This document shows positions 1-13,000 of a stretch of 64,000 nucleotides of DNA, piece by piece. Source of the stretch: Karalla daura (Eukaryota > Chordata > Actinopteri > Chaetodontiformes > Leiognathidae); NCBI GenBank assembly GCA_029224185.1, contig CM055196.1:310001-374000 (forward strand). The letters are read 5' to 3'. Both the position numbers and the translations under genes were made by a program. Within the stretch, counting starts at the first letter, position 1. Each line of letters opens with the position of its first letter. The notes beneath the pieces were generated by a model that was not told the DNA's origin, did no database searches, and worked only from the letters and a program-made list of their open reading frames with translations.

Positions 1-370
1 GGCGTTCTGGAGACTCTCCGCTACGGCGTGACAGTGAGCTCATCTTCCAGATAGGTGAAAGCGCAGTCTCCATAGAGCCAAATGTTTATCACTTGGCCAA
101 TTTGGCTTTTCCCCATCAGAATGAATGGGAGAAAAATAACTCCACAAACAAACATTCGCGACGTTGCCATCCTTTGACTTTGAAACTTCCTTTTCTTTTC
201 AAAAATTGAAGAAGCTTGTGGTGTGTTTGTGTAGCGAGTTGCACGCTGATAGGTTGTATGGTTTTTCAGCAGCACCTCTTCTCGACGACCATGTGCTCAG
301 GTACCTGCTCCAATGTCTCCTCTGCTGACATGGCAATACAAAGTGATGAGGCGTCCAGCTTCAATGCACC

Positions 371-384
371 CCAGCAGATGGCAC
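371..384 (+). promoter_or_regulatory. CTCF-like core motif, representative forward copy
   Basis: CCAGCAGATGGCAC fits every position of the published vertebrate CTCF core consensus CCASYAGRKGGCRS, and it contains no CpG. The same 14-mer recurs about every 771 bp in the forward array, about 70 copies in all. It was unchanged in every forward unit I checked, while bases around it vary (for example CAATACACC or CAATGCGCC just upstream). Binding is not shown. The optional T and A choices are permitted but are not the strongest matrix bases. Confidence 0.6.
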
Positions 385-847
385 AGGCCCTGGGAGACTC
401 GCAGAGTGGGAAATGACCCCTTCAGCATTGGGCATGTCCAATCTCTTCTTAGCACCGGGCCGACATGCGGGATCGCTAAAAAATCAGCTCTCGTTTCGCT
501 CTTTTCACGCTGCTCCCAGCCACACCCTAAGCAGCAGAATAATTTTTTTTTCCAGTTTTGTAGGAACATTGGTGCTCTCTCATGCGGGGCAGGCCATCAA
601 CCCGTGCGGCTTGTGAAATTTAAACGACGAGTCTCATCGTAGGCCCAGTGCAGCCTTTTCTCTCCATAAGCCCCCATTCATTGTCCCACCACTGCCATCA
701 ATGTTAAACGTTACACTTCTCCTCGCGACTGTGGCCACAGTTCGCATAGTACACACACCAAATCGTGTCAGGGCGTTCTGGAGACTCTCCCCTACGGCGT
801 GACAGTGAGCTCGTATTCCAGATTGTTGGACAGCGTTGTCTCCATAG

Positions 848-906
848 AGCCAAATGTTTATCACTTGGCCAATTTGGCTTTTTCCCATAAGAATGAATGG
901 GAAAAA
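848..906. repeat. Double hairpin (two adjacent inverted repeats), representative copy
   Basis: AGCCAAAT (848-855) and ATTTGGCT (872-879) form an 8-bp stem with a 16-nt loop that contains TTGGCCAA. Sharing base 879, TTTTTCCCAT (879-888) and ATGGGAAAAA (897-906) form a 10-bp stem with an 8-nt loop. The first stem is present in most units. The second is perfect mainly in left-domain and distal inverted units and is weakened in core units (CCCCATAAG or CCCCGGAAG against ATGGGAGAAA). Confidence 0.85.
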
Positions 907-929
907 CAAAACTCCACAAACAAACATTC

Positions 930-939
930 GCAACGTTGC
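930..939. repeat. Perfect 10-bp palindrome GCAACGTTGC, representative copy
   Basis: GCAACGTTGC equals its own reverse complement and recurs in most units. It is lost where CATTCGCAAC reads CATTCACAAC (for example near 15600, 24290, 28915 and 35850) and where a 3-bp deletion occurs near 32768. Confidence 0.8.
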
Positions 940-1069
940 CATACTTTGACTTTGAAACTTCATTTTCATTTCAAAAAGTGAAGAATCTTGTGGTGCGTTT
1001 GTGTAGCGAGTTGCAAGCTGATAGGTTGTATGGTTTTTAAGCAGCACTTCTTCTCGACGGCCATGTGCT

Positions 1070-1079
1070 CAGGTACCTG
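1070..1079. repeat. Perfect 10-bp palindrome CAGGTACCTG, representative copy
   Basis: It includes a KpnI recognition site (GGTACC) in most units. CAGGAACCTG replaces it in units starting at 17195, 18737, 21050, 24905, 25676, 29531, 30302, 39551 and 43406, and CAGGAACCTT in the unit at 21821. The unit at 53300 has CAGGTCCCTG, and the inverted unit ending at 61405 has CAGGTGCCTG on the + strand. The forward breakpoint of the inversion is directly at the edge of this palindrome (54368-54377). Confidence 0.85.
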
Positions 1080-1395
1080 CTCCAATGTCTCCTCTGCTGA
1101 CATGGTAATACAAAGTGATGAGGCGTCCAGCTTCAATGCACCCCAGCAGATGGCACAGGCCCTGGGAGACTCGCAGAGTGGGAAAGGAACCCCTCAGCAT
1201 TGGGCATGTCCAATCTCTTCTGAGCACCGGGCCGACATGCGGGATCGCTGAAAAATCAGCTCTCGTTTCGCTGTTTTCACGCTGCTCCCAGCCACACCCT
1301 AAGCAGCAGACAAATTCTTTTTTCCAGTTTTGTAGGAACATTGGTGCTCTCTCATGCGAGGCAGGCCATACACCCGTGCGCCTTGTGAAATTTAA

Positions 1396-1412
1396 ACGAT
1401 GAGCTTCATCGT
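1396..1412. repeat. Hairpin ACGATGA-GCT-TCATCGT, representative copy
   Basis: A 7-bp stem with a 3-nt loop in many left-domain units. Core units read ACGACGA-GCC-TCATCGT, which leaves one mismatch in the stem. Confidence 0.75.
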
Positions 1413-1500
1413 ATGGCCCAGTGCAGCCTTTTCTCTCCTGAAGCCCCCATTCATTGTCCCACCACTGCCATCAATGTTAAACGTTGCACTTCTCCTCGCG

Positions 1501-1514
1501 ACTGTGGCCACAGT
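1501..1514. repeat. Perfect 14-bp palindrome ACTGTGGCCACAGT, representative copy
   Basis: It is self-complementary over 14 bp. In units with GTTCGC downstream, the flanking GCG and CGC extend it with a single-base bulge. It is present in nearly all units of both orientations. It is broken in the CTACTGTGGCTACAG variant near 20234, 23318, 44900, 46444, 48757 and 51070, and by substitution near 13090 and 14640. Confidence 0.85.
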
Positions 1515-4500
1515 TCTCATAGTACACACACCAAATCGCGTCAGGGCGTTCTGGAGACTCTCCGCTACGGCGTGACAGTTAGCTCATCTTCCAGATAGGT
1601 GAAAGCGCAGTCTCCATAGAGCCAAATGTTTATCACTTGGCCAATTTGGCTTTTTCCCATAAGAATGAATGGGAAAACCAGAACTCCACAAACAAACATT
1701 CGCAACGTTGCCATACTTTGACTTTGAAACTTCCTTTTCTTTTCAAAAATTGAAGAAGCTTGTGGTGTGTTTGTGTAGCGAGTTGCACGCTGATAGGTTG
1801 TATGGTTTTTCAGCAGCACCTCTTCTCGACGACCATGTGCTCAGGTACCTGCTCCAATGTCTCCTCTGCTGACATGGCAATACAAAGTGATGAGGCGTCC
1901 AGCTTCAATGCACCCCAGCAGATGGCACAGGCCCTGGGAGACTCGCAGAGTGGGAAATGACCCCTTCAGCATTGGGCATGTCCAATCTCTTCTTAGCACC
2001 GGGCCGACATGCGGGATCGCTGAAAAATCAGCTCTCGTTTCGCTCTTTTCACGCTGCTCCCAGCCACACCCTAAGCAGCAGAATAATTTTTTTTTCCAGT
2101 TTTGTAGGAACATTGGTGCTCTCTCATGCGGGGCAGGCCATCAACCCGTGCGCCTTGTGAAATTTAAACGACGAGTCTCATCGTAGGCCCAGTGCAGCCT
2201 TTTCTCTCCATAAGCCCCCATTCATTGTCCCACCACTGCCATCAATGTTAAACGTTACACTTCTCCTCGCGACTGTGGCCACAGTTCGCATAGTACACAC
2301 ACCAAATCGTGTCAGGGCGTTCTGGAGACTCTCCCCTACGGCGTGACAGTGAGCTCGTATTCCAGATTGTTGGACAGCGTTGTCTCCATAGAGCCAAATG
2401 TTTATCACTTGGCCAATTTGGCTTTTTCCCATAAGAATGAATGGGAAAAACAGAACTCCACAAACAAACATTCGCAACGTTGCCATACTTTGACTTTGAA
2501 ACTTCATTTTCATTTCAAAAAGTGAAGAATCTTGTGGTGCGTTTGTGTAGCGAGTTGCAAGCTGATAGGTTGTATGGTTTTTAAGCAGCACTTCTTCTCG
2601 ACGGCCATGTGCTCAGGTACCTGCTCCAATGTCTCCTCTGCTGACATGGTAATACAAAGTGATGAGGCGTCCAGCTTCAATGCACCCCAGCAGATGGCAC
2701 AGGCCCTGGGAGACTCGCAGAGTGGGAAAGGAACCCCTCAGCATTGGGCATGTCCAATCTCTTCTGAGCACCGGGCCGACATGCGGGATCGCTGAAAAAT
2801 CAGCTCTCGTTTCGTTGTTTTCACGCTGCTCCCAGCCACACCCTAAGCAGCAGACAAATTCTTTTTTCCAGTTTTGTAGGAACATTGGTGCTCTCTCATG
2901 CGAGGCAGGCCATACACCCGTGCGCCTTGTGAAATTTAAACGATGAGCTTCATCGTATGGCCCAGTGCAGCCTTTTCTCTCCTGAAGCCCCCATTCATTG
3001 TCCCACCACTGCCATCAATGTTAAACGTTGCACTTCTCCTCGCGACTGTGGCCACAGTTCTCATAGTACACACACCAAATCGCGTCAGGGCGTTCTGGAG
3101 ACTCTCCGCTACGGCGTGACAGTTAGCTCATCTTCCAGATTGGTGAAAGCGCAGTCTCCATAGAGCCAAATGTTTATCACTTGGCCAATTTGGCTTTTCC
3201 CCATCAGAATGAATGGGAGAAAAAGAACTCCACAAACAAACATTCGCAACGTTGCCATACTTTGACTTTGAAACTTCCTTTTCTTTTCAAAAATTGAAGA
3301 AGCTTGTGGTGTGTTTGTGTAGCGAGTTGCACGCTGATAGGTTGTATGGTTTTTCAGCAGCACCTCTTCTCGACGACCATGTGCTCAGGTACCTGCTCCA
3401 ATGTCTCCTCTGCTGACATGGTAATACAAAGTGATGAGGCGTCCAGCTTCAATGCACCCCAGCAGATGGCACAGGCCCTGGGAGACTCGCAGAGTGGGAA
3501 AGGACCCCCTAAGCATTGGGCATGTCCAATCTCTTCTGAGCACCGTGCCGACATGCGGGATCGCTGAAAAATCAGCTCTCGTTTTGCTCTTTTCACGTTG
3601 CTCCCAGCCACACCCTAAGCAGCAGACAAATTCTTTTTTCCAGTTTTGTAGGAACATTGGTGCTCTCTCATGCGGGGCAGGCCATAAACCCGTGCGCCTT
3701 GTGAAATTTAAACGATGAGCTTCATCGTATGGCCCAGTGCAGCCTTTTCTCTCCTGAAGCCCCCATTCATTGTCCCACCACTGCCATCAATGTTAAACGT
3801 TGCACTTCTCCTCGCGACTGTGGCCACAGTTCTCATAGTACACACACCAAATCGTGTCAGTGCGTTCTGGAGACTCTCCCCTACGGCGTGACAGTGAGCT
3901 TGTATTCCAGATTGTTGGACAGCGTTGTCTTCATAGAGCCAAATGTTTATCACTTGGCCAATTTGGCTTTTTCCCATAAGAATGAATGGGAAAAACAGAA
4001 CTCCACAAACAAACATTCGCAACGTTGCCATACGTTGACTTTGAAACTACATTTTCATTTCAAAAAGTGAAGAATCTTGTGGTGCGTTTGTGTAGCGAGT
4101 TGCACGCTGATAGGTTGTATGGTTTTTAAGCAGCACCTCTTCTCGACGGCCATGTGCTCAGGTACCTGCTCCAATGTCTCCTCTGCTGACATGGTAATAC
4201 AAAGTGATGAGGCGTCCAGCTTCAATGCACCCCAGCAGATGGCACAGGCCCTGGGAGACTCGCAGAGTGGGAAAGGAACCCCTCAGCATTGGGCATGTCC
4301 AATCTCTTCTGAGCACCGGGCCGACATGCGGGATCGCTGAAAAATCAGCTCTCGTTTCGCTCTTTTCACGCTGCTCCCAGCCACACCCTAAGCAGCAGAC
4401 AAATTCTTTTTTCCAGTTTTGTAGGAACATTGGTGCTCTCTCATGCGGGGCAGGCCATACACCCGTGCGCCTTGTGAAATTTAAACGATGAGCTTCATCG

Positions 4501-5405
4501 TATGGCCCAGTGCAGCCTTTTCTCTCCTGAAGCCCCCATTCATTGTCCCACCACTGCCATCAATGTTAAACGTTGCACTTCTCCTCGCGACTGTGGCCAC
4601 AGTTCTCATAGTACACACACCAAATCGCGTCAGGGCGTTCTGGAGACTCTCCGCTACGGCGTGACAGTTAGCTCATCTTCCAGATTGGTGAAAGCGCAGT
4701 CTCCATAGAGCCAAATGTTTATCACTTGGCCAATTTGGCTTTTCCCCATCAGAATGAATGGGAGAAAAAGAACTCCACAAACAAACATTCGCAACGTTGC
4801 CATACTTTGACTTTGAAACTTCCTTTTCTTTTCAAAAATTGAAGAAGCTTGTGGTGTGTTTGTGTAGCGAGTTGCACGCTGATAGGTTGTATGGTTTTTC
4901 AGCAGCACCTCTTCTCGACGACCATGTGCTCAGGTACCTGCTCCATTGTCTCCTCTGCTGACATGGCAATACAAAGTGATGAGGCATCCAGCTTCAATGC
5001 ACCCCAGCAGATGGCACAGGCCCTGAGAGACTCGCAGAGTGGGAAAGGACCCCTTCAGCATTGGGCATGTCCAATCTCTTCATAGCACCGGGCCGACATG
5101 CGGGATCGCTGAAAAATCAGCTCTCGTTTCGCTCTTTTCACGCTGCTGCCAGCCACACCCTAAGCAGCAGAATACATTTTTTTTCCAGTTTTGTAGGAAC
5201 ATTGGTGCTCTCTCATGCGGGGCAGGCCATCAACCCGTGCGCCTTGTGAAATTTAAACGACGAGTCTCATCGTATGGCCCAGTGCAGCCTTTTCTCTCCA
5301 AAAGCCCCCATTCATTGTCCCTCCACTGCCATCAATGTTAAACGTTGCACTTCTCCTCGCGACTGTGGCCACAGTTCGCATAGTACACACACCAAATCGT
5401 GTCAT

Positions 5406-8400
5406 GGCGTTCTGGAGACTCTCCCCTACGGCGTGACAGTGAGCTCATCTTCCAGATAGGTGAAAGCGCAGTCTCCATAGAGCCAAATGTTTATCACTTG
5501 GCCAATTTGGCTTTTTCCCATAAGAATGAATGGGAAAACCAGAACTCCACAAACAAACATTCGCAACGTTGCCATACTTTGACTTTGAAACTTCCTTTTC
5601 TTTTCAAAAATTGAAGAAGCTTGTGCTGTGTTTGTGTAGCGAGTTGCACGCTGATAGGTTGTATGGTTTTTCAGCAGCACCTCTTCTCGACGACCATGTG
5701 CTCAGGTACCTGCTCCAATGTCTCCTCTGCTGACATGGTAATACAAAGTGATGAGGCATCCAGCTTCAATGCACCCCAGCAGATGGCACAGGCCCTGGGA
5801 GACTCGCAGAGTGGGAAAGAGCCCCTTCAGCATTGGGCATGTCCAATCTCTTCTGAGCACCGGGCCGACATGCGGGATCGCTGAAAAATCAGCTCTCGTT
5901 TCGCTCTTTTCACGCTGCTCCCAGCCACACCCTAAGCAGCAGACAAATTCTTTTTTCCAGTTTTGTAGGAACATTGGTGCTCTCTCATGCGGGGCAGGCC
6001 CTAAACCCGTGCGCCTTGTGAAATTTAAACGATGAGCTTCATCGTATGGCCCAGTGCAGCCTTTTCTCTCCATAAGCCCCCATTCATTGTCCCACCACTG
6101 CCATCAATGTTTAACGTTGCACTTCTCCTCGCGACTGTGGCCACAGTTCTCATAGTACACACACCAAATCGCGTCAGGGCGTTCTGGAGACTCTCCGCTA
6201 CGGCGTGACAGTGAGCTCATCTTCCAGATAGGTGAAAGCGCAGTCTCCATAGAGCCAAATGTTTATCACTTGGCCAATATGGCTTTTCCCCGTAAGAATG
6301 AATGGGAGAAAAAGAACTCCACAAACAAACATTCGCAACGTTGTCATACTTTGACTTTGAAACTTCCTTTTCTTTTCAAAAATTGAAGAAGCTTGTGGTG
6401 TGTTTGTGTAGCGAGTTGCACGCTGATAGGTTGTATGGGTTTTCAGCAGCACCTCTTCTCGACGACCATGTGCTCAGGTACCTGCTCCATTGTCTCCTCT
6501 GCTGACATGGCAATACAAAGTGATGAGGCGTCCAGCTTCAATGCACCCCAGCAGATGGCACAGGCCCTGGGAGACTCGCAGAGTGGGAAAGGACCCCTTC
6601 AGCATTGGGCATGTCCAATCTCTTCTTAGCACCGGGCCGACATGCGGGATCGCTGAAAAATCAGCTCTCGTTTCGCTATTTTCACGCTGCTGCCAGCCAC
6701 ACCCTAAGCAGCAGACAAAGTCTTTTTTCCAGTTTTGTAGGAACATTGGTGCTCTCTCATGCGGGGCAGGCCATCAACCCGTGCGCCTTGTGAAATTGAA
6801 ACGACGAGTCTCATCGTATGGCCCAGTGCAGCCTTTTCTCTCCATAAGCCCCCATTCATTGTCCCACCACTGCCATCAATGTTAAACGTTACACTTCTCC
6901 TCGCGACTGTGGCCACAGTTCTCATAGTACACACACCAAATCGTGTCAGGGCGTTCTGGAGACTCTCCCCTACGGCGTGACAGTGAGCTCATCTTCCAGA
7001 TAGGTGAAAGCGCAGTCTCCATAGAGCCAAATGTTTATCACTTGGCCAATTTGGCTTTTCCCCATCAGAATGAATGGGAGAAAAAGAACTCCACAAACAA
7101 ACATTCGCAACGTTGCCATACTTTGACTTTGAAACTTCCTTTTCTTTTCAAAAATTGAAGAAGCTTGTGCTGTGTTTGTGTAGCGAGTTGCACGCTGATA
7201 GGTTGTATGGTTTTTCAGCAGCACCTCTTCTCGACGACCATGTGCTCAGGTACCTGCTCCAATGTCTCCTCTGCTGACATGGTAATACAAAGTGATGAGG
7301 CATCCAGCTTCAATGCACCCCAGCAGATGGCACAGGCCCTGGGAGACTCGCAGAGTGGGAAAGAGCCCCTTCAGCATTGGGCATGTCCAATCTCTTCTGA
7401 GCACCGGGCCGACATGCGGGATCGCTGAAAAATCAGCTCTCGTTTCGCTCTTTTCACGCTGCTCCCAGCCACACCCTAAGCAGCAGACAAATTCTTTTTT
7501 CCAGTTTTGTAGGAACATTGGTGCTCTCTCATGCGGGGCAGGCCCTAAACCCGTGCGCCTTGTGAAATTTAAACAATGAGCTTCATCGTATGGCCCAGTG
7601 CAGCCTTTTCTCTCCATAAGCCCCCATTCATTGTCCCACCACTGCCATCAATGTTTAACGTTGCACTTCTCCTCGCGACTGTGGCCACAGTTCTCATAGT
7701 ACACACACCAAATCGCGTCAGGGCGTTCTGGAGACTCTCCGCTACGGCGTGACAGTGAGCTCATCTTCCAGATAGGTGAAAGCGCAGTCTCCATAGAGCC
7801 AAATGTTTATCACTTGGCCAATTTGGCTTTTTCCCATAAGAATGAATGGGAAAACCAGAACTCCACAAACAAACATTCGCAACGTTGCCATACTTTGACT
7901 TTGAAACTTCCTTTTCTTTTCAAAAATTGAAGAAGCTTGTGCTGTGTTTGTGTAGCGAGTTGCACGCTGATAGGTTGTATGGTTTTTCAGCAGCACCTCT
8001 TCTCGACGACCATGTGCTCAGGTACCTGCTCCAATGTCTCCTCTGCTGACATGGTAATACAAAGTGATGAGGCATCCAGCTTCAATGCACCCCAGCAGAT
8101 GGCACAGGCCCTGGGAGACTCGCAGAGTGGGAAAGAGCCCCTTCAGCATTGGGCATGTCCAATCTCTTCTGAGCACCGGGCCGACATGCGGGATCGCTGA
8201 AAAATCAGCTCTCGTTTCGCTCTTTTCACGCTGCTCCCAGCCACACCCTAAGCAGCAGACAAATTCTTTTTTCCAGTTTTGTAGGAACATTGGTGCTCTC
8301 TCATGCGGGGCAGGCCCTAAACCCGTGCGCCTTGTGAAATTTAAACGATGAGCTTCATCGTATGGCCCAGTGCAGCCTTTTCTCTCCATAAGCCCCCATT

Positions 8401-10037
8401 CATTGTCCCACCACTGCCATCAATGTTTAACGTTGCACTTCTCCTCGCGACTGTGGCCACAGTTCTCATAGTACACACACCAAATCGCGTCAGGGCGTTC
8501 TGGAGACTCTCCGCTACGGCGTGACAGTGAGCTCATCTTCCAGATAGGTGAAAGCGCAGTCTCCATAGAGCCAAATGTTTATCACTTGGCCAATATGGCT
8601 TTTCCCCGTAAGAATGAATGGGAGAAAAAGAACTCCACAAACAAACATTCGCAACGTTGTCATACTTTGACTTTTAAACTTCCTTTTCTTTTCAAAAATT
8701 GAAGAAGCTTGTGGTGTGTTTGTGTAGCGAGTTGCACGCTGATAGGTTGTATGGGTTTTCAGCAGCACCTCTTCTCGACGACCATGTGCTCAGGTACCTG
8801 CTCCATTGTCTCCTCTGCTGACATGGCAATACAAAGTGATGAGGCGTCCAGCTTCAATGCACCCCAGCAGATGGCACAGGCCCTGGGAGACTCGCAGAGT
8901 GGGAAAGGACCCCTTCAGCATTGGGCATGTCCAATCTCTTCATAGCACCGGGCCGACATGCGGGATCGCTGAAAAATCAGCTCTCGTTTCGCTATTTTCA
9001 CGCTGCTGCCAGCCACACCCTAAGCAGCAGACAAAGTCTTTTTTCCAGTTTTGTAGGAACATTGGTGCTCTCTCATGCGGGGCAGGCCATCAACCCGTGC
9101 GCCTTGTGAAATTGAAACGACGAGTCTCATCGTATGGCCCAGTGCAGCCTTTTCTCTCCATAAGCCCCCATTCATTGTCCCACCACTGCCATCAATGTTA
9201 AACGTTACACTTCTCCTCGCGACTGTGGCCACAGTTCTCATAGTACACACACCAAATCGTGTCAGGGCGTTCTGGAGACTCTCCCCTACGGCGTGACAGT
9301 GAGCTCATCTTCCAGATAGGTGAAAGCGCAGTCTCCATAGAGCCAAATGTTTATCACTTGGCCAATTTGGCTTTTCCCCATCAGAATGAATGGGAGAAAA
9401 AGAACTCCACAAACAAACATTCGCAACGTTGCCATACTTTGACTTTGAAACTTCCTTTTCTTTTCAAAAATTGAAGAAGCTTGTGCTGTGTTTGTGTAGC
9501 GAGTTGCACGCTGATAGGTTGTATGGTTTTTCAGCAGCACCTCTTCTCGACGACCATGTGCTCAGGTACCTGCTCCAATGTCTCCTCTGCTGACATGGTA
9601 ATACAAAGTGATGAGGCATCCAGCTTCAATGCACCCCAGCAGATGGCACAGGCCCTGGGAGACTCGCAGAGTGGGAAAGAGCCCCTTCAGCATTGGGCAT
9701 GTCCAATCTCTTCTGAGCACCGGGCCGACATGCGGGATCGCTGAAAAATCAGCTCTCGTTTCGCTCTTTTCACGCTGCTCCCAGCCACACCCTAAGCAGC
9801 AGACAAATTCTTTTTTCCAGTTTTGTAGGAACATTGGTGCTCTCTCATGCGGGGCAGGCCCTAAACCCGTGCGCCTTGTGAAATTTAAACAATGAGCTTC
9901 ATCGTATGGCCCAGTGCAGCCTTTTCTCTCCATAAGCCCCCATTCATTGTCCCACCACTGCCATCAATGTTTAACGTTGCACTTCTCCTCGCGACTGTGG
10001 CCACAGTTCTCATAGTACACACACCAAATCGCGTCAG
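5406..10037 (+). repeat. Left domain II: two copies of a 2316-bp trimer
   Basis: Units start at 5406, 6178, 6950, 7722, 8494 and 9266, all 772 bp. Units 1-3 match units 4-6 at a 2316-bp offset with only a handful of substitutions. Examples are CTTCTTAGC near 6620 against CTTCATAGC near 8937, and CTTTGAAAC near 6355 against CTTTTAAAC near 8671. Diagnostic shared states are CTTGTGCTGTG and GGAAAGAGCCCC in units 1, 3, 4 and 6, CCCCGTAAG in units 2 and 5, and AAACAATGAG in units 3 and 6. The first ~140 bp of the next unit (10038) begins a third copy before diverging. Confidence 0.9.
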
Positions 10038-13000
10038 GGCGTTCTGGAGACTCTCCGCTACGGCGTGACAGTGAGCTCATCTTCCAGATAGGTGAAAGCG
10101 CAGTCTCCATAGAGCCAAGTGTTTATCACTTGGCCAATATGGCTTTTCCCCGTAAGAATGAATGGGAAAAACAGAACTCCACAAACAAACATTCGCAACG
10201 TTGCCATACTTTGACTTTGAAACTTCATTTTCATTTCAAAAAGTGAAGAAGCTTGTGGTGTGTTTGTGTAGCGAGTTGCACGCTGATAGGTTGTATGGTT
10301 TTTCAGCAGCACCTCTTCTCGACGACCATGTGCTCAGGTACCTGCTCCAATGTCTCCTCTGCTGACATGGTAATACAAAGTGATGAGGCGTCCAGCTTCA
10401 ATGCACCCCAGCAGATGGCACAGGCCCTGGGAGACTCGCAGAGTGGGAAAGGACCCCCTCAGCATTGGGCATGTCCAATCTCTTCATAGCACCGGGCCGA
10501 CATGCGGGATCGCTGAAAAATCAGCTCTCGTTTCGCTCTTTTCACGCTGTTCCCAGCCACACCCTAAGCAGCAGACAAATTCTTTTTTCCAGTTTTGTAG
10601 GAACATTGGTGCTCTCTCATGCGGGGCAGGCCATAAACCCGTGCGCCTTGTGAAATTTAAACGATGAGCTTCATCGTATGGCCCAGTGCAGCCTTTTCTC
10701 TCCTGAAGCCCCCATTCATTGTCCCACCACTGCCATCAATGTTAAACGTTGCACTTCTCCTCGCGACTGTGGCCACAGTTCTCATAGTACACACACCAAA
10801 TCGTGTCAGGGCGTTCTGGAGACTCTCCCCTACGGCGTGACAGTGAGCTCGTATTCCAGATTGTTGGACAGCGTTGTCTCCATCGAGCCAAATGTTTATC
10901 ACTTGGCCAATTTGGCTTTTCCCCATCAGAATGAATGGGAGAAAAAGAACTCCACAAACAAACATTCGCAACGTTGCCATACTTTGACTTTGAAACTTCC
11001 TTTTCTTTTCAAAAATTGAAGAAGCTTGTGGTGTGTTTGTGTAGCGAGTTGCACGCTGATAGGTTGTATGGTTTTTCAGCAGCACCTCTTCTCGACGACC
11101 ATGTGCTCAGGTACCTGCTCCAATGTCTCCTCTGCTGACATGGTAATACAAAGTGATGAGGCGTCCAGCTTCAATGCACCCCAGCAGATGGCACAGGCCC
11201 TGGGAGACTCGCAGAGTGGGAAAGGACCCCCTCAGCATTGGGCATGTCCAATCTCTTCATAGCACCGGGCCGACATGCGGGATCGCTGAAAAATCAGCTC
11301 TCGTTTCGTTCTTTTCACGCTGTTCCCAGCCACACCCTAAGCAGCAGACAAATTCTTTTTTCCAGTTTTGTAGGAACATTGGTGCTCTCTCATGCGGGGC
11401 AGGCCATAAACCCGTGCGCCTTGTGAAATTTAAACGATGAGCTTCATCGTATGGCCCAGTGCAGCCTTTTCTCTCCTGAAGCCCCCATTCATTGTCCCAC
11501 CACTGCCATCAATGTTAAACGTTGCACTTCTCCTCGCGACTGTGGCCACAGTTCTCATAGTACACACACCAAATCGTGTCAGGGCGTTCTGGAGACTCTC
11601 CCCTACGGCGTGACAGTGAGCTCGTATTCCAGATTGTTGGACAGCGTTGTCTCCATCGAGCCAAATGTTTATCACTTGGCCAATTTGGCTTTTTCCCATC
11701 AGAATGAATGGGAAAAACAGAACTCCACAAACAAACATTCGCAACGTTGCCATACTTTGACTTTGAAACTTCATTTTCATTTCAAAAAGTGAAGAATCTT
11801 GTGGTGCGTTTGTGTAGCGAGTTGCAAGCTGATAGGTTGTATGATTTTTAAGCAGCACTTCTTCTCGACGGCCATTTGCTCAGGTACCTGCTCCAATGTC
11901 TCCTCTGCTGACATGGTAATACAAAGTGATGAGGCGTCCAGCTTCAATGCACCCCAGCAGATGGCACAGGCCCTGGGAGACTCGCAGAGTGGGAAAGGAA
12001 CCCCTCAGCATTGGGCATGTCCAATCTCTTCTGAGCACCGGGCCGACATGCGGGATCGCTGAAAAATCAGCTCTCGTTTCGCTCTTTTCACGCTGCTCCC
12101 AGCCACACCCTAAGCAGCAGACAAATTCTTTTTTCCAGTTTTGTAGGAACATTGGTGCTCTCTCATGCGGGGCAGGCCATACACCTGTGCGCCTTGTGAA
12201 ATTTTAAACGATGAGCTTCATCGTATGGCCCAGTGCAGCCTTTTCTCTCCTGAAGCCCCCATTCATTGTCCCACCACTGCCATCAATGTTAAACGTTGCA
12301 CTTCTCCTCGCGACTGTGGCCACAGTTCTCATAGTACACACACCAAATCGCGTCAGGGCGTTCTGGAGACTCTCCGCTACGGCGTGAAAGTTAGCTCATC
12401 TTCCAGATTGGTGAAAGCGCAGTCTCCATAGAGCCAAATGTTTATCACTTGGCCAATTTGGCTTTTCCCCATCAGAATGAATGGGAGAAAAAGAACTCCA
12501 CAAACAAACATTCGCAACGTTGCCATACTTTGACTTTGAAACTTCCTTTTCTTTTCAAAAATTGAAGAAGCTTGTGGTGTGTTTGTGTAGCGAGTTGCAC
12601 GCTGATAGGTTGTATGGTTTTTCAGCAGCACCTCTTCTCGACGACCATGTGCTCAGGTACCTGCTCCATTGTCTCCTCTGCTGACATGGCAATACAAAGT
12701 GATGAGGCATCCAGCTTCAATGCACCCCAGCAGATGGCACAGGCCCTGGGAGACTCGCAGAGTGGGAAAGGACCCCTTCAGCATTGGGCATGTCCAATCT
12801 CTTCATAGCACCGGGCCGACATGCGGGATCGCTGAAAAATCAGCTCTCGTTTCGCTCTTTTCACGCTGCTGCCAGCCACACCCTAAGCAGCAGAATACAT
12901 TTATTTTCCAGTTTTGTAGGAACATTGGTGCTCTCTCATGCGGGGCAGGCCATCAACCCGTGCGCCTTGTGAAATTTAAACGACGAGTCTCATCGTATGG

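Larger units (their letters stand above)
1..5405 (+). repeat. Left domain I: A/B dimeric higher-order repeat (1544-1545 bp)
   Basis: Units start at 1, 772, 1545, 2316, 3089, 3861 and 4634. A-type units (ATAGGTGAAAGCG, or ATTGGTGAAAGCG at 3089 and 4634) alternate with B-type units (ATTGTTGGACAGCG) at 772, 2316 and 3861. The segment from 772 closely matches that from 2316, and the stretch from about 2957 matches that from about 4502. The repeating block is therefore a dimer of about 1544 bp. B units also share CATTTTCATTTCAAAAAGTG and, in the hairpin region, TTTTTCCCAT-8 nt-ATGGGAAAAA. Confidence 0.88.

Noticed and set aside
225..260. tRNA-like Pol III A box (GTAGCGAGTTGCACGCTG), suggesting a SINE origin
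   Set aside because: Only a loose A-box resemblance, with no convincing B box at a suitable distance and no A-rich tail.
428..440. p53 half-site (GGGCATGTCC), repeated in each unit
   Set aside because: It fits one RRRCWWGYYY half-site, but no second half-site lies within the usual 0-13 bp, and a 10-mer this degenerate is expected by chance.
535..570. 3' splice acceptor (T-rich tract then CCAG) with a GTGAAA or GTACCT donor elsewhere in the unit
   Set aside because: Resemblance is real, but no conserved exon frame joins these sites and the T-tract length varies between units. RNA evidence would be needed.
879..906. TTTTTCCCAT / ATGGGAAAAA as terminal repeats of a MITE
   Set aside because: The arms are only 8 nt apart, so they form a hairpin and not element ends. 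No target-site duplication is seen.
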